Of a stretch of 64,000 bases of DNA, positions 12,782 through 23,864 are shown one piece after another. The stretch is from Henckelia pumila (lineage: Eukaryota > Streptophyta > Magnoliopsida > Lamiales > Gesneriaceae). The notes below the pieces were generated by a model. That model worked only from the letters and a program-made list of their open reading frames with translations, was not told the origin of the DNA and did not search any database. Numbering within the stretch: position 1 is the first letter of the stretch; each line of letters begins with the position of its first letter. The translations under genes and the position numbers were made by a program. Location of the stretch: positions 187,879,449-187,943,448 of the forward strand of contig NC_133122.1 in NCBI RefSeq assembly GCF_033568475.1, given 5' to 3'.

Positions 12782-13329
12782 TTTCTTGAGGATCAATTGG
12801 AAATTCAAAATTTGAGTGATATGGCTGAAAGAAAGAGTGATAAAGAAGTTTTATCTAATTGTGAAGATATAGCCGGTTCAATCCTGAGCATCGCTTGTTC
12901 TTCTTTGCGGAATTTTTAAGATGTATTGATGAAGGAGCAAAGGAGATACAATACTAAAAGACTTAACATGTTGGATCTATGTGAAGTTGGTCACACGCGA
13001 AGTGAGGTTAGAGATTTGAGAGTTGTTCCATTCAAGAGGTATGATTTAAATTTAAATGTTAAACACCAATCAAATGTCTAATTTCAAAGGTATGATCTAA
13101 ATTCTCAATTTTTTGGATTTAATGACTTTGTTGAAGGATTTGTAAATATGTTATTTATGAAATATGCTTTAATTTCAAATTGTGATCTTAAGTCTCTTAA
13201 AATTTTGCATACTACAAGATTGAATAATTTGGATCATATGGTAGTGTTGAAATCATTTGTTGATCTTAATATGTTAGAATCTTGGTGTGATACAAGATTA
13301 AGTAAGTTGGGTTATGTTGTTGTGTTTGA

Positions 13330-13795
13330 GTGTTTGAGTGTTGCATGAATTGTATAGGTGACAAGTCTAATTTTTTTGATTGGTTAGTGATGACTTGTGG
13401 GCTAACTAATGTGCGTAGTACTTTCATGAAATTGATGGGCTATATTTTGCATGCGTCTAGAGGTAAATTTATTGTGTTATACTTTGATTATATCTTAGTA
13501 TATATCAAAACTTTGAATGGGCATGTCGAATATTTGATACTTGTGGTGTCAACACAAAGATATGAGAATTTGTGTGAAAGTTTGAAAGATAATGTGCTTG
13601 TGTACAAGAAAATTTGTTTTACTTGTGGATGGTGAGAATTTTCAAGGATTTAGAGTTATTGGTGAAGAGTTGATCAAGTACCAACAAGGTAAGGAAAAAG
13701 TGGTAGTTACTACACTATCACAAATTTATGAGTTCTTATCTCTTTTGATTACATGGTTCTTATTGTCTGAAAATGTTAATAAATTGCATGAATGA
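13330..13795 (+). pseudogene. Reverse transcriptase remnant of the Gypsy element
   Basis: The frame at 13330-13635 carries Gypsy RT motifs: WLVMTCGLTNVRSTFMKLM and YFDYILVY, where the catalytic YFDD has become YFDY. A second frame (13592-13795) continues as the piece following RT in such elements. Protease and most of RT before this point are missing or decayed (12782-13330), so the polyprotein is internally deleted. Confidence 0.75.
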
Positions 13796-14085
13796 GTTAA
13801 TGATTTTGAGGTTGTGTTTGAAAAATACTTGTGCAGTGTTCATGATAAATTTTATGTAAGCACGTATTTTTTTAAAGAAAATAAGTTTTTCTCTATATGT
13901 TCGTCATTTCATGATTTTCTTGATGAAAGGACATGTGTATTGAGTTTGAAGTGTATTTGAAAAATCCAAATTAAAGGAAATGTTGGATGAATATTTGTTG
14001 TGGTTGCATATGAAGAGATATGTTGAGTGGGGTTGTGATCTGAGTGGCACATTGCATGTGAATTGTTTTTTATTCCTAGAAAACA

Positions 14086-14412
14086 ATGGTTGAACTTAAC
14101 TATGATTTTGTGTTGGGGTTAACTAGGTCTAAGAAGGAGAGAAACTTGATTTTTGTAATGGTTAATGGAATATTAATCATGTTTTTACATGCTAATAATG
14201 TTGAGGTGTTTAATTTGTGCATGAAAAATTTCGTGAGTCTTGATATGGTTTTGAGTGAGCAAGGTATACTAGTGCATGTGGAAAGTATTTTTAAGGTTTC
14301 TAATTCTTGCTTGGTTTTCGTAGACAAGGGGCAAGATTTGAGGACAAATCTTTTTGAAGAAGGGGAGTCTGATATGAATCTAGAAGGCGCTCGAAGATTC
14401 ATATGGTTTTAA
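14086..14412 (+). pseudogene. Integrase and polyprotein tail remnant
   Basis: The frame begins VELNYDFVLGLTRSKKERN, which matches the start of the Gypsy integrase core, but jumps after about 40 codons to the polyprotein tail (KGQDLRTNLFEEGESDMNL). Most of the integrase is therefore deleted. The frame then runs into the second LTR. The polypurine tract GAAGAAGGGGAGTC (14356-14369) lies inside this tail and primes plus-strand synthesis. Confidence 0.72.
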
Positions 14413-15264
14413 GAAATGTCTCTTAATTTGTCATCAAGAATTGAAGGATTTGGGATCCATGAAAATTTAGTTGGAGAGCATGGAAGTAACTTTGGAAATT
14501 ATTTTGATATTTTTCAAGACCAAAGGAATCAAGAAACTGAAGAAAACTTGAAGAAAATGCTAAAACGAAGTCGAATGGGTCGAAGCCAAGGCGCGCCCGC
14601 GCTATGTTTTGCGATTGAGAAGCGCGCCCGCGCTGTTCCAAAAACTGTGAAGATTTATTTTGCGTAGCTTCAGCGCGCCTGCGCCATCCCATAGAACGCC
14701 CACGCCTGATGTTCTCTCACACACACTTTGGCGTGTTTGTGTGTGTGCGTGGTTTTTGATATATTTTGTTAGTTGGAGTTTTTAAGTTTATTAAGAAACT
14801 TTTGAATGATATCTTGGATATCTTTAGATATATTTCTGCGATATTTTTTATTATTTTGTAGTTGTATTATAAATACAACATATATGTTCATTATTTAATA
14901 AAACAATTAAGAATTATTCAGTTTATTGATTTTTATCAATTCTTAAAATTCTCTCTAGAATTTTGCCAAAGCTTTGTTTTTTTTTTTTTTTTATCAAATC
15001 AAACTTATCAAAGTTTCATAAAATTTGTGGCATTTGTCAATTGATTATGTGGATTGTCAGAAACAAGTTTTCTGAAGGTTTCGTTGTGATTAATTGTTTA
15101 TCTTATGATTATCTGTTGCTAGTTTCGTTGTAAACTAGAGGTGGATATCCAAACTTACTTGTTCAAAAAATTTGGATAACATTATTGAATTTTTTTGTTA
15201 TTGAATTGAGGGTACAATTCGTTTATAATCATGTTTGTTTTTCATGCATCCAAGATTCGCATCA
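14370..15264 (+). repeat. Second LTR of the tandem Gypsy element, 895 bp
   Basis: It begins TGATATGAATCTAGAAGG and ends GATTCGCATCA, preceded by a polypurine tract and followed by TTTGGTATCAGAGC. It contains three GCGCGCCCGCGCT-type motifs (about 14590-14695), a TATA box in TTGTATTATAAATACAACA (about 14860) and a T-tract at about 14978. Confidence 0.87.
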
Positions 15265-15984
15265 TTTGGTATCAGAGCTTAATGTTCTCTTGATCAAGTA
15301 ATTCGTATCTTTATATTTGTTCGTCTTATCTATTCTCGTTCTTCTTATCCGTTTTTCGTGTTCTTCGTTCTTTGTTTGTCGTTCGTCGTTCTTCGTTCTG
15401 TCAATTTTGTTGTCCAAGTTTCGTGTCTTGTGCTACAAGTTATTCAAAAAAAAAAGAAAAAAATTAGAAAATTAAAAAAATCAAAAATTATGGTAAAAAA
15501 ATTAGAGGAGAAAGACCAAAAGATTCAGAAAAAAAAAGAGAATCAAAATAACTTGTGGCAAATTTCTTGTGTCTTGTGAGTCTTGGGTACGAACGAAGTC
15601 TATTTCAATCTTCATAAGTCAAGTCCTTGTTTTTTGTACAATCTACGTGAGTCGATTGACAAGTGTTTACAAGTTTTAAACTTGTGAGTTTGATATTCTT
15701 CAACCACAAAGCATAAGTTATTCATTATTTGAGTGGAGGAAAAAAAAAAGTGCTTGAGTGATTTTTTTTGGAGTGACTAGTGAGAATTTGAGTGAGGTAA
15801 ATTTTTGTTACCAACCTTTTTCTTGCAGGTACGATGTCCTATAAAAATTATTTTTTTGGTGAAGATGATGAATATATGGAGAGTAAAAGGAGGTTTTATG
15901 GGTGTGGTATAATAGAAGAAAAGATGAATGTAGTAGTAAGGATTGAGGGAGAGAAATGAGAGATTATGGGAGTAGGAGAGAGAA
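15265..15984 (+). mobile_element. Second, truncated copy of the Gypsy internal 5' region
   Basis: It repeats the primer-binding site, untranslated leader and gag start seen at 11343-12049, including the splice-like CAG and ATG at 15835. A small indel after codon 30 puts this gag start out of frame. Similarity stops at GGAGTAGGAGAGAGA (15984). Confidence 0.8.
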
Positions 15985-16435
15985 TGTATCCATCCCTCCT
16001 CTACACACATACTCGATCCTGACAGAAGTATTTTTGTTTTTTTTAAAAAAAAAAATTCAATTAACATTATCAAGATTTTGAAAATTGAAATGATATTTGA
16101 GAAAATATGATGGAAAGATAAATTTGGAATATAAAATTGATTGGTTAAAGATTATTTTGAAATTATAAGAAAAAATCCAAATTACCAAAACTTAGTTATT
16201 ATAGCGGGTTTAACTCTATTAATCTATTGTATAGATATAGTTTTAATCCAATCTAAAAAATTTATCCAATTTAATTTTACAATAATTTTGTACTTAAAAT
16301 TTCTTGATTTAGGATTGCTCTACTTATCGAATTATTATTTACATTTGAAGAAGCAATATTATATCTTAGCAATGGTCCTTATATAAACCTGAAGATTTAT
16401 CTACTTGAAATTTCTTGATTTAGAATTGCTATACT
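15985..16435. other. Unassigned sequence between elements
   Basis: AT-rich sequence with an A/T homopolymer run at about 16040. No supported gene or repeat boundary. Confidence 0.3.
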
Positions 16436-17066
16436 TAGGGGTATCAAAACTCAACTCAACCCGCCAACCCGTCACGACTCAACCCGAAAAATATCAGGTT
16501 AGGATTGGGGGTTTTTGGGTTTGGGTTGAATCGGTTTGACCCGAAAGCTAACCCGAAAAAATTAATCGGGTTCGGGTTGGGTTCTGGTCAACCCAAAACT
16601 ATTAATTATTATTTTTATATAAAATTAAGATAGATTTACTACATTTTTATACTTTGTATATTTGAAAAAATTATTATATATTGATATAATAGATTATCGT
16701 CATTTAATGTTTATTTTGTACAATTTTTATTTTTTAAAATATTTTTTTATTTTTTGTAGTAAGTATACTTTAAATTTTCTATAACTAAAAGTTCAAATTT
16801 AAATTATATATAAGTTTAGATTTTGTTATTATGTGATTAAATTAAATATTATTATTATTATTGTGTGTTTTGAATTTTTGTTTAATTATTTTGTTAAAAA
16901 ATAAAAAATTAAAATCGGGTTGGTTCGGGTTGATCGGGTTAGTCGGGTTAGCCGGGTTCGGGTTAGTCATTTTTGGGTTGATTTGGGTTCGGGTCAAAGA
17001 AATTTTTAGAGTTATTTTTGTCAACCCGACCCGAACCCACCCGACCCACCCAAATTGACACCCCTA
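16436..17066. mobile_element. hAT-type MITE, 631 bp
   Basis: Ends TAGGGGTATCAAAA and TTGACACCCCTA are inverted repeats. Flanking 8-mers GCTATACT (16428-16435) and GTTGTACT (17067-17074) differ only by two transitions. Both ends hold many copies of CGGGTT and AACCCG, and the middle is AT-rich. The same family forms the split element with ends at 19586 and 49542. Confidence 0.82.
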
Positions 17067-17087
17067 GTTGTACTTATCGCCACAACA

Positions 17088-17806
17088 TCTTCCATGTTTT
17101 CTAAGGCCCTACATGTTGGTTTGGATTCAGGCTTAAAGAGGGAGGTCAAGTGCCCGAACCACAGGGTGTCGCATAAGCTAATCTGAGTCTAGTAGTATAC
17201 ATGCGTCCGTCGTTAGTCCACTGATGGTGATAGCTCACAACTTAGGCACAACTCCACTACAATTCCGACAGCGCTCCGTCGCCCTTTGGCCCTCGAGAAG
17301 AACGCCTAAAGGATAATAAAAACTAGCTAGAATCGAGAGAGATAAAGTTGGAATGAGCAAATGAAATGGTTGATTTCGGCCCCTATATATAGGAATAGAT
17401 CAGATGGTCCGATCTCCCCCGATCAACCCCCTCCGAATATGTTTCCTGCCAGCAGCCAATAGGAGATTGAATCGTCCGATCCCAACCTTCGGATCGTTCG
17501 ATCTCTGCGTGTTTTCAAATCAAATACATATCTCTTATCTGAACGCGATCGGATCGTCCGATCCTGAATTCGGATCGTCCGATCTCTTCGGAGCGTCCGA
17601 AATCCAACCTAGCTTCTGAACTGTTCGGAAGGTCCAATCTCCTGGCCTTGCTTGGTTCGGATCGTCCGAACTCCTAAACACTTGGAACTTTCTTGGACCA
17701 CCTTCAAACGTCATGAATCCGATTTTCCACTCCTTTAGCTCATTTAAAAACTCCTTAACCATGTTTTAGTAAATAAATTAGTTAAATTAGTAGTCGGGCT
17801 ACTACA
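17088..17806 (-). mobile_element. LTR fragment of the 47588-49043 family, minus orientation
   Basis: Read on the minus strand it starts TGTAGTAGCCCGACTA at 17806, similar to the TGTAGTGGCCC start of the solo LTR at 47588. It carries GATCGGACGATCCGA-type palindromes (17400-17660), a TATA box CCTATATATAGGGG (about 17385) and a block with ATCAGTGGACTAACGACGGACG (about 17210). It seems truncated at its 3' end. No target duplication was found. Confidence 0.7.
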
Positions 17807-17812
17807 AGTGAA

Positions 17813-18990
17813 ATCCAACCATTCAAAATTCAAAAATGAAGGGTAAGAGATAGACTTAGATATGTGTGAAATCTTCTACCAAATACCATTCACCTTTATG
17901 TTCTTTCAAAATTTATAAGGTTATACAAAGAATGGTAGAATCCGGTGTTAAAAATCAGAAGATTCGGGTCAAATAGGGCTAGGGCAAATAGTGGTGGAGT
18001 GAGGGCGAGCCCAGAATAATTTATGAAGGAAAGAAAAAATAAAAGAGAAGGTCGTTTATTTTTAGATGAAGCATTGATGAGATCCAACCATTCAAAATTC
18101 GAAAATGAAGGGTGAGCGATGGACCTAGAGATGCATAAGCTTCTACCAACTACCATTCAACTTTATGTTATTTCAAAATTTCTAAAGGTATACAAAGAAT
18201 GGAAGAATCCAGTGTTAAAATCTGAAGAGTCGGCTCAAAGAAGGCTGGGGCGAGTAGTAGTGAAGTGGCGACCAAGCCCAGAATTCATGTATGAAGGAAA
18301 GAGAAAAATTAATGAGAAGGTTGTGTATTTATAGAGGAAGCATGGGTGAGATCCAACCATTCAAAATTCAAAAATTAAGGGTGACAGATGGACGTAGAGA
18401 TTCGTGAAAGATTCTACCAACTAACTTAGAGATGTGTGAAAGCTTATACCATTCTACCATTCACCTTTATGTTATTAAAATTTCTAAGGGTATATAGAGA
18501 ATGGTAGAATACAGTGTTAGAAATCGGAGTAGTCGGGTCAAAGAGGGCTGGGGCGAGTAGTAGTGGAGTGGGGGGCGAGCCCAAAATTAATTTATGAAGA
18601 AAAGAAAAAAATGAATTGAAAAGTTTGTGTATTTATAGACGTAGAATGGGTGAGATCCAACCATTAAAAATTCGAAAATGAAGGGTGAGAGATGGACCCC
18701 GAGATGCATGAAAGCTTCCACCAACTACCATTCACCTTTATTTTAGTTCAAATTTCTAAGGGTTTACAAAAAATGGTAGAATCCAGTGATAAAAATTGGA
18801 AAATTTGGGTCAAAGAGGGCTGGGGCGAATAGTAGTGGAGCAAGGGGCGAGCATAGGGTGAGAATAAAAAAAGAAAAATAAAAATGAAGGAGACGGTTGG
18901 GTATTGATAAAGTAAGTATGAGTGAGATCTAACCCTTCAAAATTCAAAATATGAATGGTTGAAGAATTTGGATCACCAATCTTAAATGTA
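17813..18990. repeat. Tandem array of about 270-bp units
   Basis: The phrase ATCCAACCATTCAAAATTC recurs at 17813, 18082, 18351 and 18655, with a degenerate fifth start at 18927, giving periods of 269, 269, 304 and 272 bp. Each unit has the same order: AAGGGTGAGAGATGGACC, a CTACCATTCACCTTTATG stretch, GAATGGTAGAATCC, GGGCTGGGGCGAGTAGTAG, and TGTATTTATAGA. The third unit is longer because part of its CTACCATTC segment is repeated. No frame is conserved across units, so it is noncoding. Confidence 0.85.
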
Positions 18991-19585
18991 CAACTTAGCA
19001 AGAATCCAAGAAATGAAGGGTGGGATATTTGTAATGGTTTCTAAGAAACACTTCTCAAACTTGTGTTATTTTCATAATTTTAAGGATTCCCGAGGAAGAG
19101 TGACAAATACATAATCTGTTCTCTGCCTAAATTTTAAACATCAAGATCTCAGTTATGGAACTCATACAATCGAGTTAGGAACCTACGATTCAACTCGAAT
19201 TGAGAGGGGGATACTGGTGATATCCCAGGAGTGGGGACATTACATACTTGAGACCAATTCGAGTCCATATCCATGAACCAAGCTTGGATCCAGCTCTATC
19301 TGATAGGGTTGGTCCGTGAGAATAAGTGGTGGAGACGAGACATGTTGGAGATGTTGTGTCAATCGTAGCCAAAGGAGGTGACAAGGGCAAGGGTGATCTA
19401 GGAGGTGTGCTAAGAAGTTAAGCACGAGTCTATGAGTTCGGAAGAAGAGGAGATGAGGATGAGCCAAGGAGTTGAGGATGATGATGAGGATGAGAGTAAA
19501 TAAGGTATAGCCTATCCGGGTGTGCGATCCCTTAGCTTCAGCTTCGCCTCAGGGGCGAGGCCATTCTTTTAATCACCCCAGAAAG
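18991..19585. other. Decayed sequence, part of an old Gypsy-like LTR
   Basis: No ORF is supported. The last 85 bases (up to TTTTAATCACCCCAGAA) look continuous with the sequence that resumes at 49543 once the nested stack is removed. Confidence 0.35.
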
Positions 19586-19810
19586 TAGGGGAGTCAATTC
19601 AAGTGGGTCGACTGGGTTCGAGTTGGGTCGACACAATATACTACAAAAAATGTTCTCAACCCGAACCCCTCCCGAACCCGAAACAAATCGAAAGTGTCCA
19701 ACCCCAACTCGAACCTGGCTAACCCGAATCAACCTGATTTTATTTTTATATTTAATATTTTTTAACAAAATAATTAAATAAAAATTCAAAACACACAATA
19801 ATAATAGTAT

Positions 19811-19979
19811 TGTTATGAATTATAAAGAATGTAGAGATGCGAGAATGAATAGGAATACTTTATTCATCATTGAAAGCCTCTATTTATAGAGTGTATTTAT
19901 AGATTTGAATAGTAGATAACATGATATTTTGAAATAAAATATGATCTCAATAATCATCTACAAAAAATTATCTACAACA
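19811..19979 (-). repeat. 3' LTR of the Copia element, 169 bp
   Basis: It reads TGTTATGAATTATAAAG...TTATCTACAACA on the + strand. The adjoining CTCCCCTTAG (19980-19989) is the polypurine tract in minus sense (CTAAGGGGAG). A short LTR containing CTATTTATAGAG suits a compact Copia lineage. Confidence 0.85.
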
Positions 19980-19989
19980 CTCCCCTTAG

Positions 19990-22018
19990 TTGATTATTGA
20001 ATCAACAAATCATTTCAGAGAGATATGGGGGCTTTAGTGCTTCCTCCTTAAAACCTTGTCAAAAAACCTAATGGAAAAACCTGAACGGAGGAAAAATAGT
20101 TCAACAATAGATGCTCCCCCTGATCTCAATCATCTAAGGTCCTTTAACTGATGCATATCTATTTTGTGCGCCAATTTCTTGAATGTTGATGTCGGCAGTG
20201 CCTTTGTAAATAGGTCGCTACATTATCACTTGAAAAAATCTGATAGACATCAATATCACCATTTTTTTGAAGCTCATGTGTGTTGAATAACTTTGGTGAG
20301 ATATGCTTTGTTCTATCCTCTTTGATGTAGCCTTCTTTTAATTGTGCAATGCAGACAGCATTATCATCGAATATTACTGTTAGGATATCTTTGGTGGTTG
20401 GAAACCCACATGATTCTTGGATATGTTGTGTCATATATATCAAACATACACATTATCGACTTGTTGCATGCATTGCAATGATCTCAGAGTGATTTGAAGA
20501 TGTCGTGGTTAAGGATTGTTTAACTTTATGTGGATCATAAAGATACCATGCATCTGCATATCTAACTAAAGAGGACTTTGATTTTGTTGAATAAAATACT
20601 ATCATATCAGTTGTACCGCGAAGGTAACGAAAAATATGTTTTATACCATTCCAATGTCTTCGGGTTGGCCATGAGTTATATCTCGTTAGAAGATTAACAG
20701 AAAACACTATATCAAGAGGAGTACAATTTGTGATATATGATAATGCTCCAATCGCACTTAGATATGGTACTTCTAGACCTATGATCTTTTCTCCATCTTC
20801 AAGTGGTCGAAAATGATTTTTGTTAGCATCAAGTGATCAAAAAACAATTGATGATGCTAATGGGTGTGTCTTATCCATATTAAAGCGCTTTAATACCTTG
20901 TCAACATATGATGATTGATAACAAATATCCCCTCTTGTAAATGTTGAATTTGTAATCCAAGGAAAAATTTTGTCCTTCCCAAGTCTTTCATCTCGAACTC
21001 ACTTTTAAAGTAATTGGAAATTTTAGCAAGCTATTCTGGAGTACCAATAAGATTTAAATCGTCAACATATACCGCCACAACTGCAAAACCCTTATCTGTA
21101 TTTTTTTTATAAATAAGCACAGACAAATAACATTATTTGTGTACTCTTCTTTTAACAAATATTCACTAAGGCAACTGCACCACATGTGTCCGGATTGCTT
21201 TGATCCATATATGAATTTGTGCAGCTTTATTGATAACATAGTCTTGGGAGTTGCATTATTTGCTTTTGATAGTTTGAGTCCTTCAGGGATTCTCATATAT
21301 ATACATATATATATATATATAGAGTTTTTCTATGTTGCCCACCTCCATGCCCACCTATGAGGTGGCACTCATCCATTGGATGAACCATTTGTATATGATT
21401 CATCTCATCCATTGGATGATTGCCACCTCATAGGTGGGCATGGAGGTTGGTACGGGAGGTGGGCAGCATAGCAAAACTCTATATATATATATATATATAT
21501 ATCACTATCAAGTGAAACATAAAGATAAGCGGTTACTACATCCATGAGTTGCATATCAAGACTTTTTGATACTGCTAAACTGATTTGGAATCAAAAAGTA
21601 GTGGCATCTATCACACATGCGAATATGTTTCCTCATAGTCAATTCCAATTCTTTGTGAGAAACCTTGGGCTACGATTCGAGCTTTTTATCTTACAATTTC
21701 AACATTTTCATTCTTCTTTCGTACAAAAACCCACATGTATCCTACTGGGATTACATTTTCAGGTGTTCGAACTATGGGTCCAAACACTTTACGTCTTTTT
21801 AGTGAATTTAATTCAGCTTGTATGACCTCCTTCCATTTTGACCAGTCATTTATTTGTTGACAATCTTTAAAAGATTGTGGTTACGACTACTCATTATGCA
21901 TAATGTCAAGGGCCAAATTTACGACAAAGAAATTGTCAATAATTGTCTCATTTCAATCCCACAATTTCGAGATGATATATAATTTGTTGAAATCTTATTA
22001 TTTTCATTGATTTGCAAT
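19990..22018 (-). pseudogene. Copia reverse transcriptase and RNase H pseudogene
   Basis: In minus sense the order is a linker (LALDIMHNE), the RT start (WSKWKEVIQAELNSLKR, KARIVAQGFSQRIGIDYEET), RT core with YVDDLNLIG at about 21086-21057, then the RNase H region (RYLRGTTDMIVFYST, TTSSNHSEIIAMHA, FDDNAVCIAQLKEG, RTKHISPKLFNTHELQKNGD). Frameshifts and stops separate the blocks, a short deletion removes the middle of RNase H near 20560, and a fold-back MITE (21321-21480) interrupts RT between its first and second thirds. These domains copy element RNA into DNA and remove the RNA strand. The copy is inactive. Confidence 0.85.
21321..21480. mobile_element. Fold-back MITE, 160 bp, in a TA repeat
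   Basis: Inverted arms begin AGAGTTTTTCTATGTTGCCC and, from the other end, AGAGTTTTGCTATGCTGCCC. They continue through CCATGCCCACCTATGAGGTG, with one 13-bp indel between arms. (TA)n flanks both sides, so the duplication cannot be read. It splits the Copia RT frame. Confidence 0.8.
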
Positions 22019-22340
22019 TTTTTATAGTCGCTATGACTTGTTCTGAAAATTTTTTTATAGTCGCTATGACTTCTTCTGAAAATTTTTATATAGTCGCTAT
22101 GACTTCATCTGAAAATTTTTTATAGTCGTTATGACTTCTTCTGAAAAAAAATTTATAGTCGCTATGAATTCTTTTGAAATTTTTTTATAGTTTCTATGAC
22201 TTGTTCTAAAAAAAAAAATTTGTCGCTATGACTTCTTTTGAAAATTTTGTTATAGTCGTTATGACTTCTTATGAAAATTTTTATATAGTCGCTATGACTT
22301 TTTTGAATTGTTTATAGTCGCTATGACTTTTTGTTTTGCT
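22019..22340. repeat. 32-bp minisatellite, about ten copies
   Basis: The core TATAGTCGCTATGACTTCTT followed by CTGAAAATTTTT recurs with starts near 22026, 22058, 22091, 22123, 22156, 22187, 22221, 22254, 22287 and 22314. Spacing is 31-34 bp. It lies at the boundary between Copia sequence and the gag-only Gypsy fragment. Confidence 0.88.
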
Positions 22341-22803
22341 CTAGGAGAAATAACGTAGTGCTTAACATATAGTACTTAGGAATGGATCAAATTCTCAAGA
22401 TTTTGTCTCATGGGGAAGTTCTAAACCCACACTATTAGGTGATGAGGTATCCCGGGACTTTATTTTTGTCGTCTTGACCTCTTATAGAATCGTGGCTTAG
22501 GTAGTCCTACAGGGCTGGCCAAACCATTATTGGATGGCTAGTCTGAATGATTGCATGAGTTGTGACGTATAAGTTAAACATTCGTTGATGTAGCTGGGTT
22601 TCTTCCTATATAATTAAATAGAAAAGTAAAAAAATAAACGTAAGTTTATTATTAAACATAAAATAAATGAGAAAAAAATTATCTATAGGGCAAATAAATT
22701 AGCAGCAAGCAATCTATTTTAGCTTGTAGATATTTGCCCTATGAGTGTAGAGTTTCTGTATATTGACACGACTCTCTGTCTTGCGTTATATTTCGTCGTA
22801 TTT

Positions 22804-23864
22804 TTATTTTCGTTTTCTTTTTCCCATGGAGTGAAACTCATCCGTCTCCTTGATGCGGATGTATTTTTCTGCTCTAGACAACAACTCCTCCAAGGTGTTT
22901 GGGGATTTTCCTGCTATAGATTCCTTGAATTTTCCAGGACGCAAGTTCTGCTGCATTATTCCAGATACCATATCGTGGTTCACGTGTGGGACTTCATGAA
23001 CCGCGTTAGTAAATCTCTTAACATAGTCTCTCAAACTTTCCTCTTATTTCTGAACAATTGTGAATAAGTATGCTGCTATTTTTGGGTATTTCTTGTTAAT
23101 TGAGAATTGGTGGATGATGCGTTGGATGAGTTGCTCCAAATTGGCAATGGATTCGGACGACAGCTTATTGAACCATGTGAGAGCTCGCCCTGATAATTTT
23201 GTTTGGAATATCTTGTAGTAAGCCGTATCTGTGATGTCATACAAATCTGCTTTCGCGTATAATTTGTCTATAAGATCTTGAGGATCACTAGTTCCATCGA
23301 ACTCAGGTAGGTTGGGGATTTTGAATCCCTTAGGCAATGTTTTAGATAGAATGACGTTAGTGAATGGGCTCCAACGTATAGGTAAGATTTCCGACGAATT
23401 CTCTCCCTTTACATATATGTGAGATTCATCCCCACGGGTTAGATTAGTGGTTTTGTTTTTTTCAGAGACGTCGTGAACTGTGTGAGCACTTTTTTCACCC
23501 TCTTCATGAGTAGTATTTTCTTGGTCCCCTCAGGATATTTTTCATTAACTTTAGAATTAGTTTTCTTTGGGTCTTTGTTACCGGGGTCATGAGATGAGAG
23601 CCCTCTTCTATGAGCTCTCTTGTCGGTGCTTCGGTGTTTATGGAATTCCACGAACTGAGCGACCGCTTCACTCGCTGCGCGTGCGGCTGTTCCTTCCATT
23701 AAGGTTGTCAATGTTTCTTGTGTGAAACTAAATCCAATCGGTGGTTTGGAGATTGTAGGTGGGTCTCCATTGAGATTATTTCCTTGAGATGTTTGTGGTG
23801 GATTATGCATTCTCAATGATTCAGTGAACAAGTTCCCACAGACGGCGCCAAGCTGATGTAGCAA
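22804..23864 (-). pseudogene. Gypsy gag (Retrotrans_gag) pseudogene
   Basis: Three minus-strand blocks. 23864-23439 opens next to the primer-binding site and is a basic/Ser-rich N-terminal region. 23337-23044 carries FKIPNLPEFDGTSDPQDLID and ALTWFNKLSSESIANLEQL. 23034-22804 carries LRDYVKRFTNAVHEV and TLEELLSRAEKYIRI. These are the conserved Retrotrans_gag segments. One TAA-type break separates the last two blocks and another separates the first. A basic tail (MGKRKRK) precedes the final stop. No enzymatic domain follows, which suggests a TR-GAG-like non-autonomous element; a 3' deletion is the alternative. Confidence 0.8.
23832..23853 (-). other. Primer-binding site of the gag-only Gypsy element
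   Basis: In minus sense the LTR end is followed by TTGGCGCCGTCTGTGGGAA, the common plant Gypsy TGGCGCC primer-binding pattern. Confidence 0.75.

Larger units (their letters stand above)
8577..15984 (+). mobile_element. Gypsy-type retroelement in tandem form: LTR, internal, LTR, partial internal
   Basis: Two LTRs of one family (8577-11342, interrupted, and 14370-15264) both begin TGATATGAATCTAG and end CAAGATTCGCATCA. The 3.0-kb internal region (11343-14369) has a primer-binding site, gag, pieces of RT and integrase, and a polypurine tract. After the second LTR a second primer-binding site and a second copy of the internal 5' end run to about 15984, where similarity to 11343-12049 stops. This layout is expected after unequal recombination between LTRs of neighbouring or identical copies, followed by truncation. 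All coding parts are broken, so the element is not autonomous. Confidence 0.85.

Noticed and set aside
17813-18990. CRISPR-like or gene-family array
   Set aside because: Units are long, directly adjacent and noncoding in a plant genome; it is a tandem repeat.
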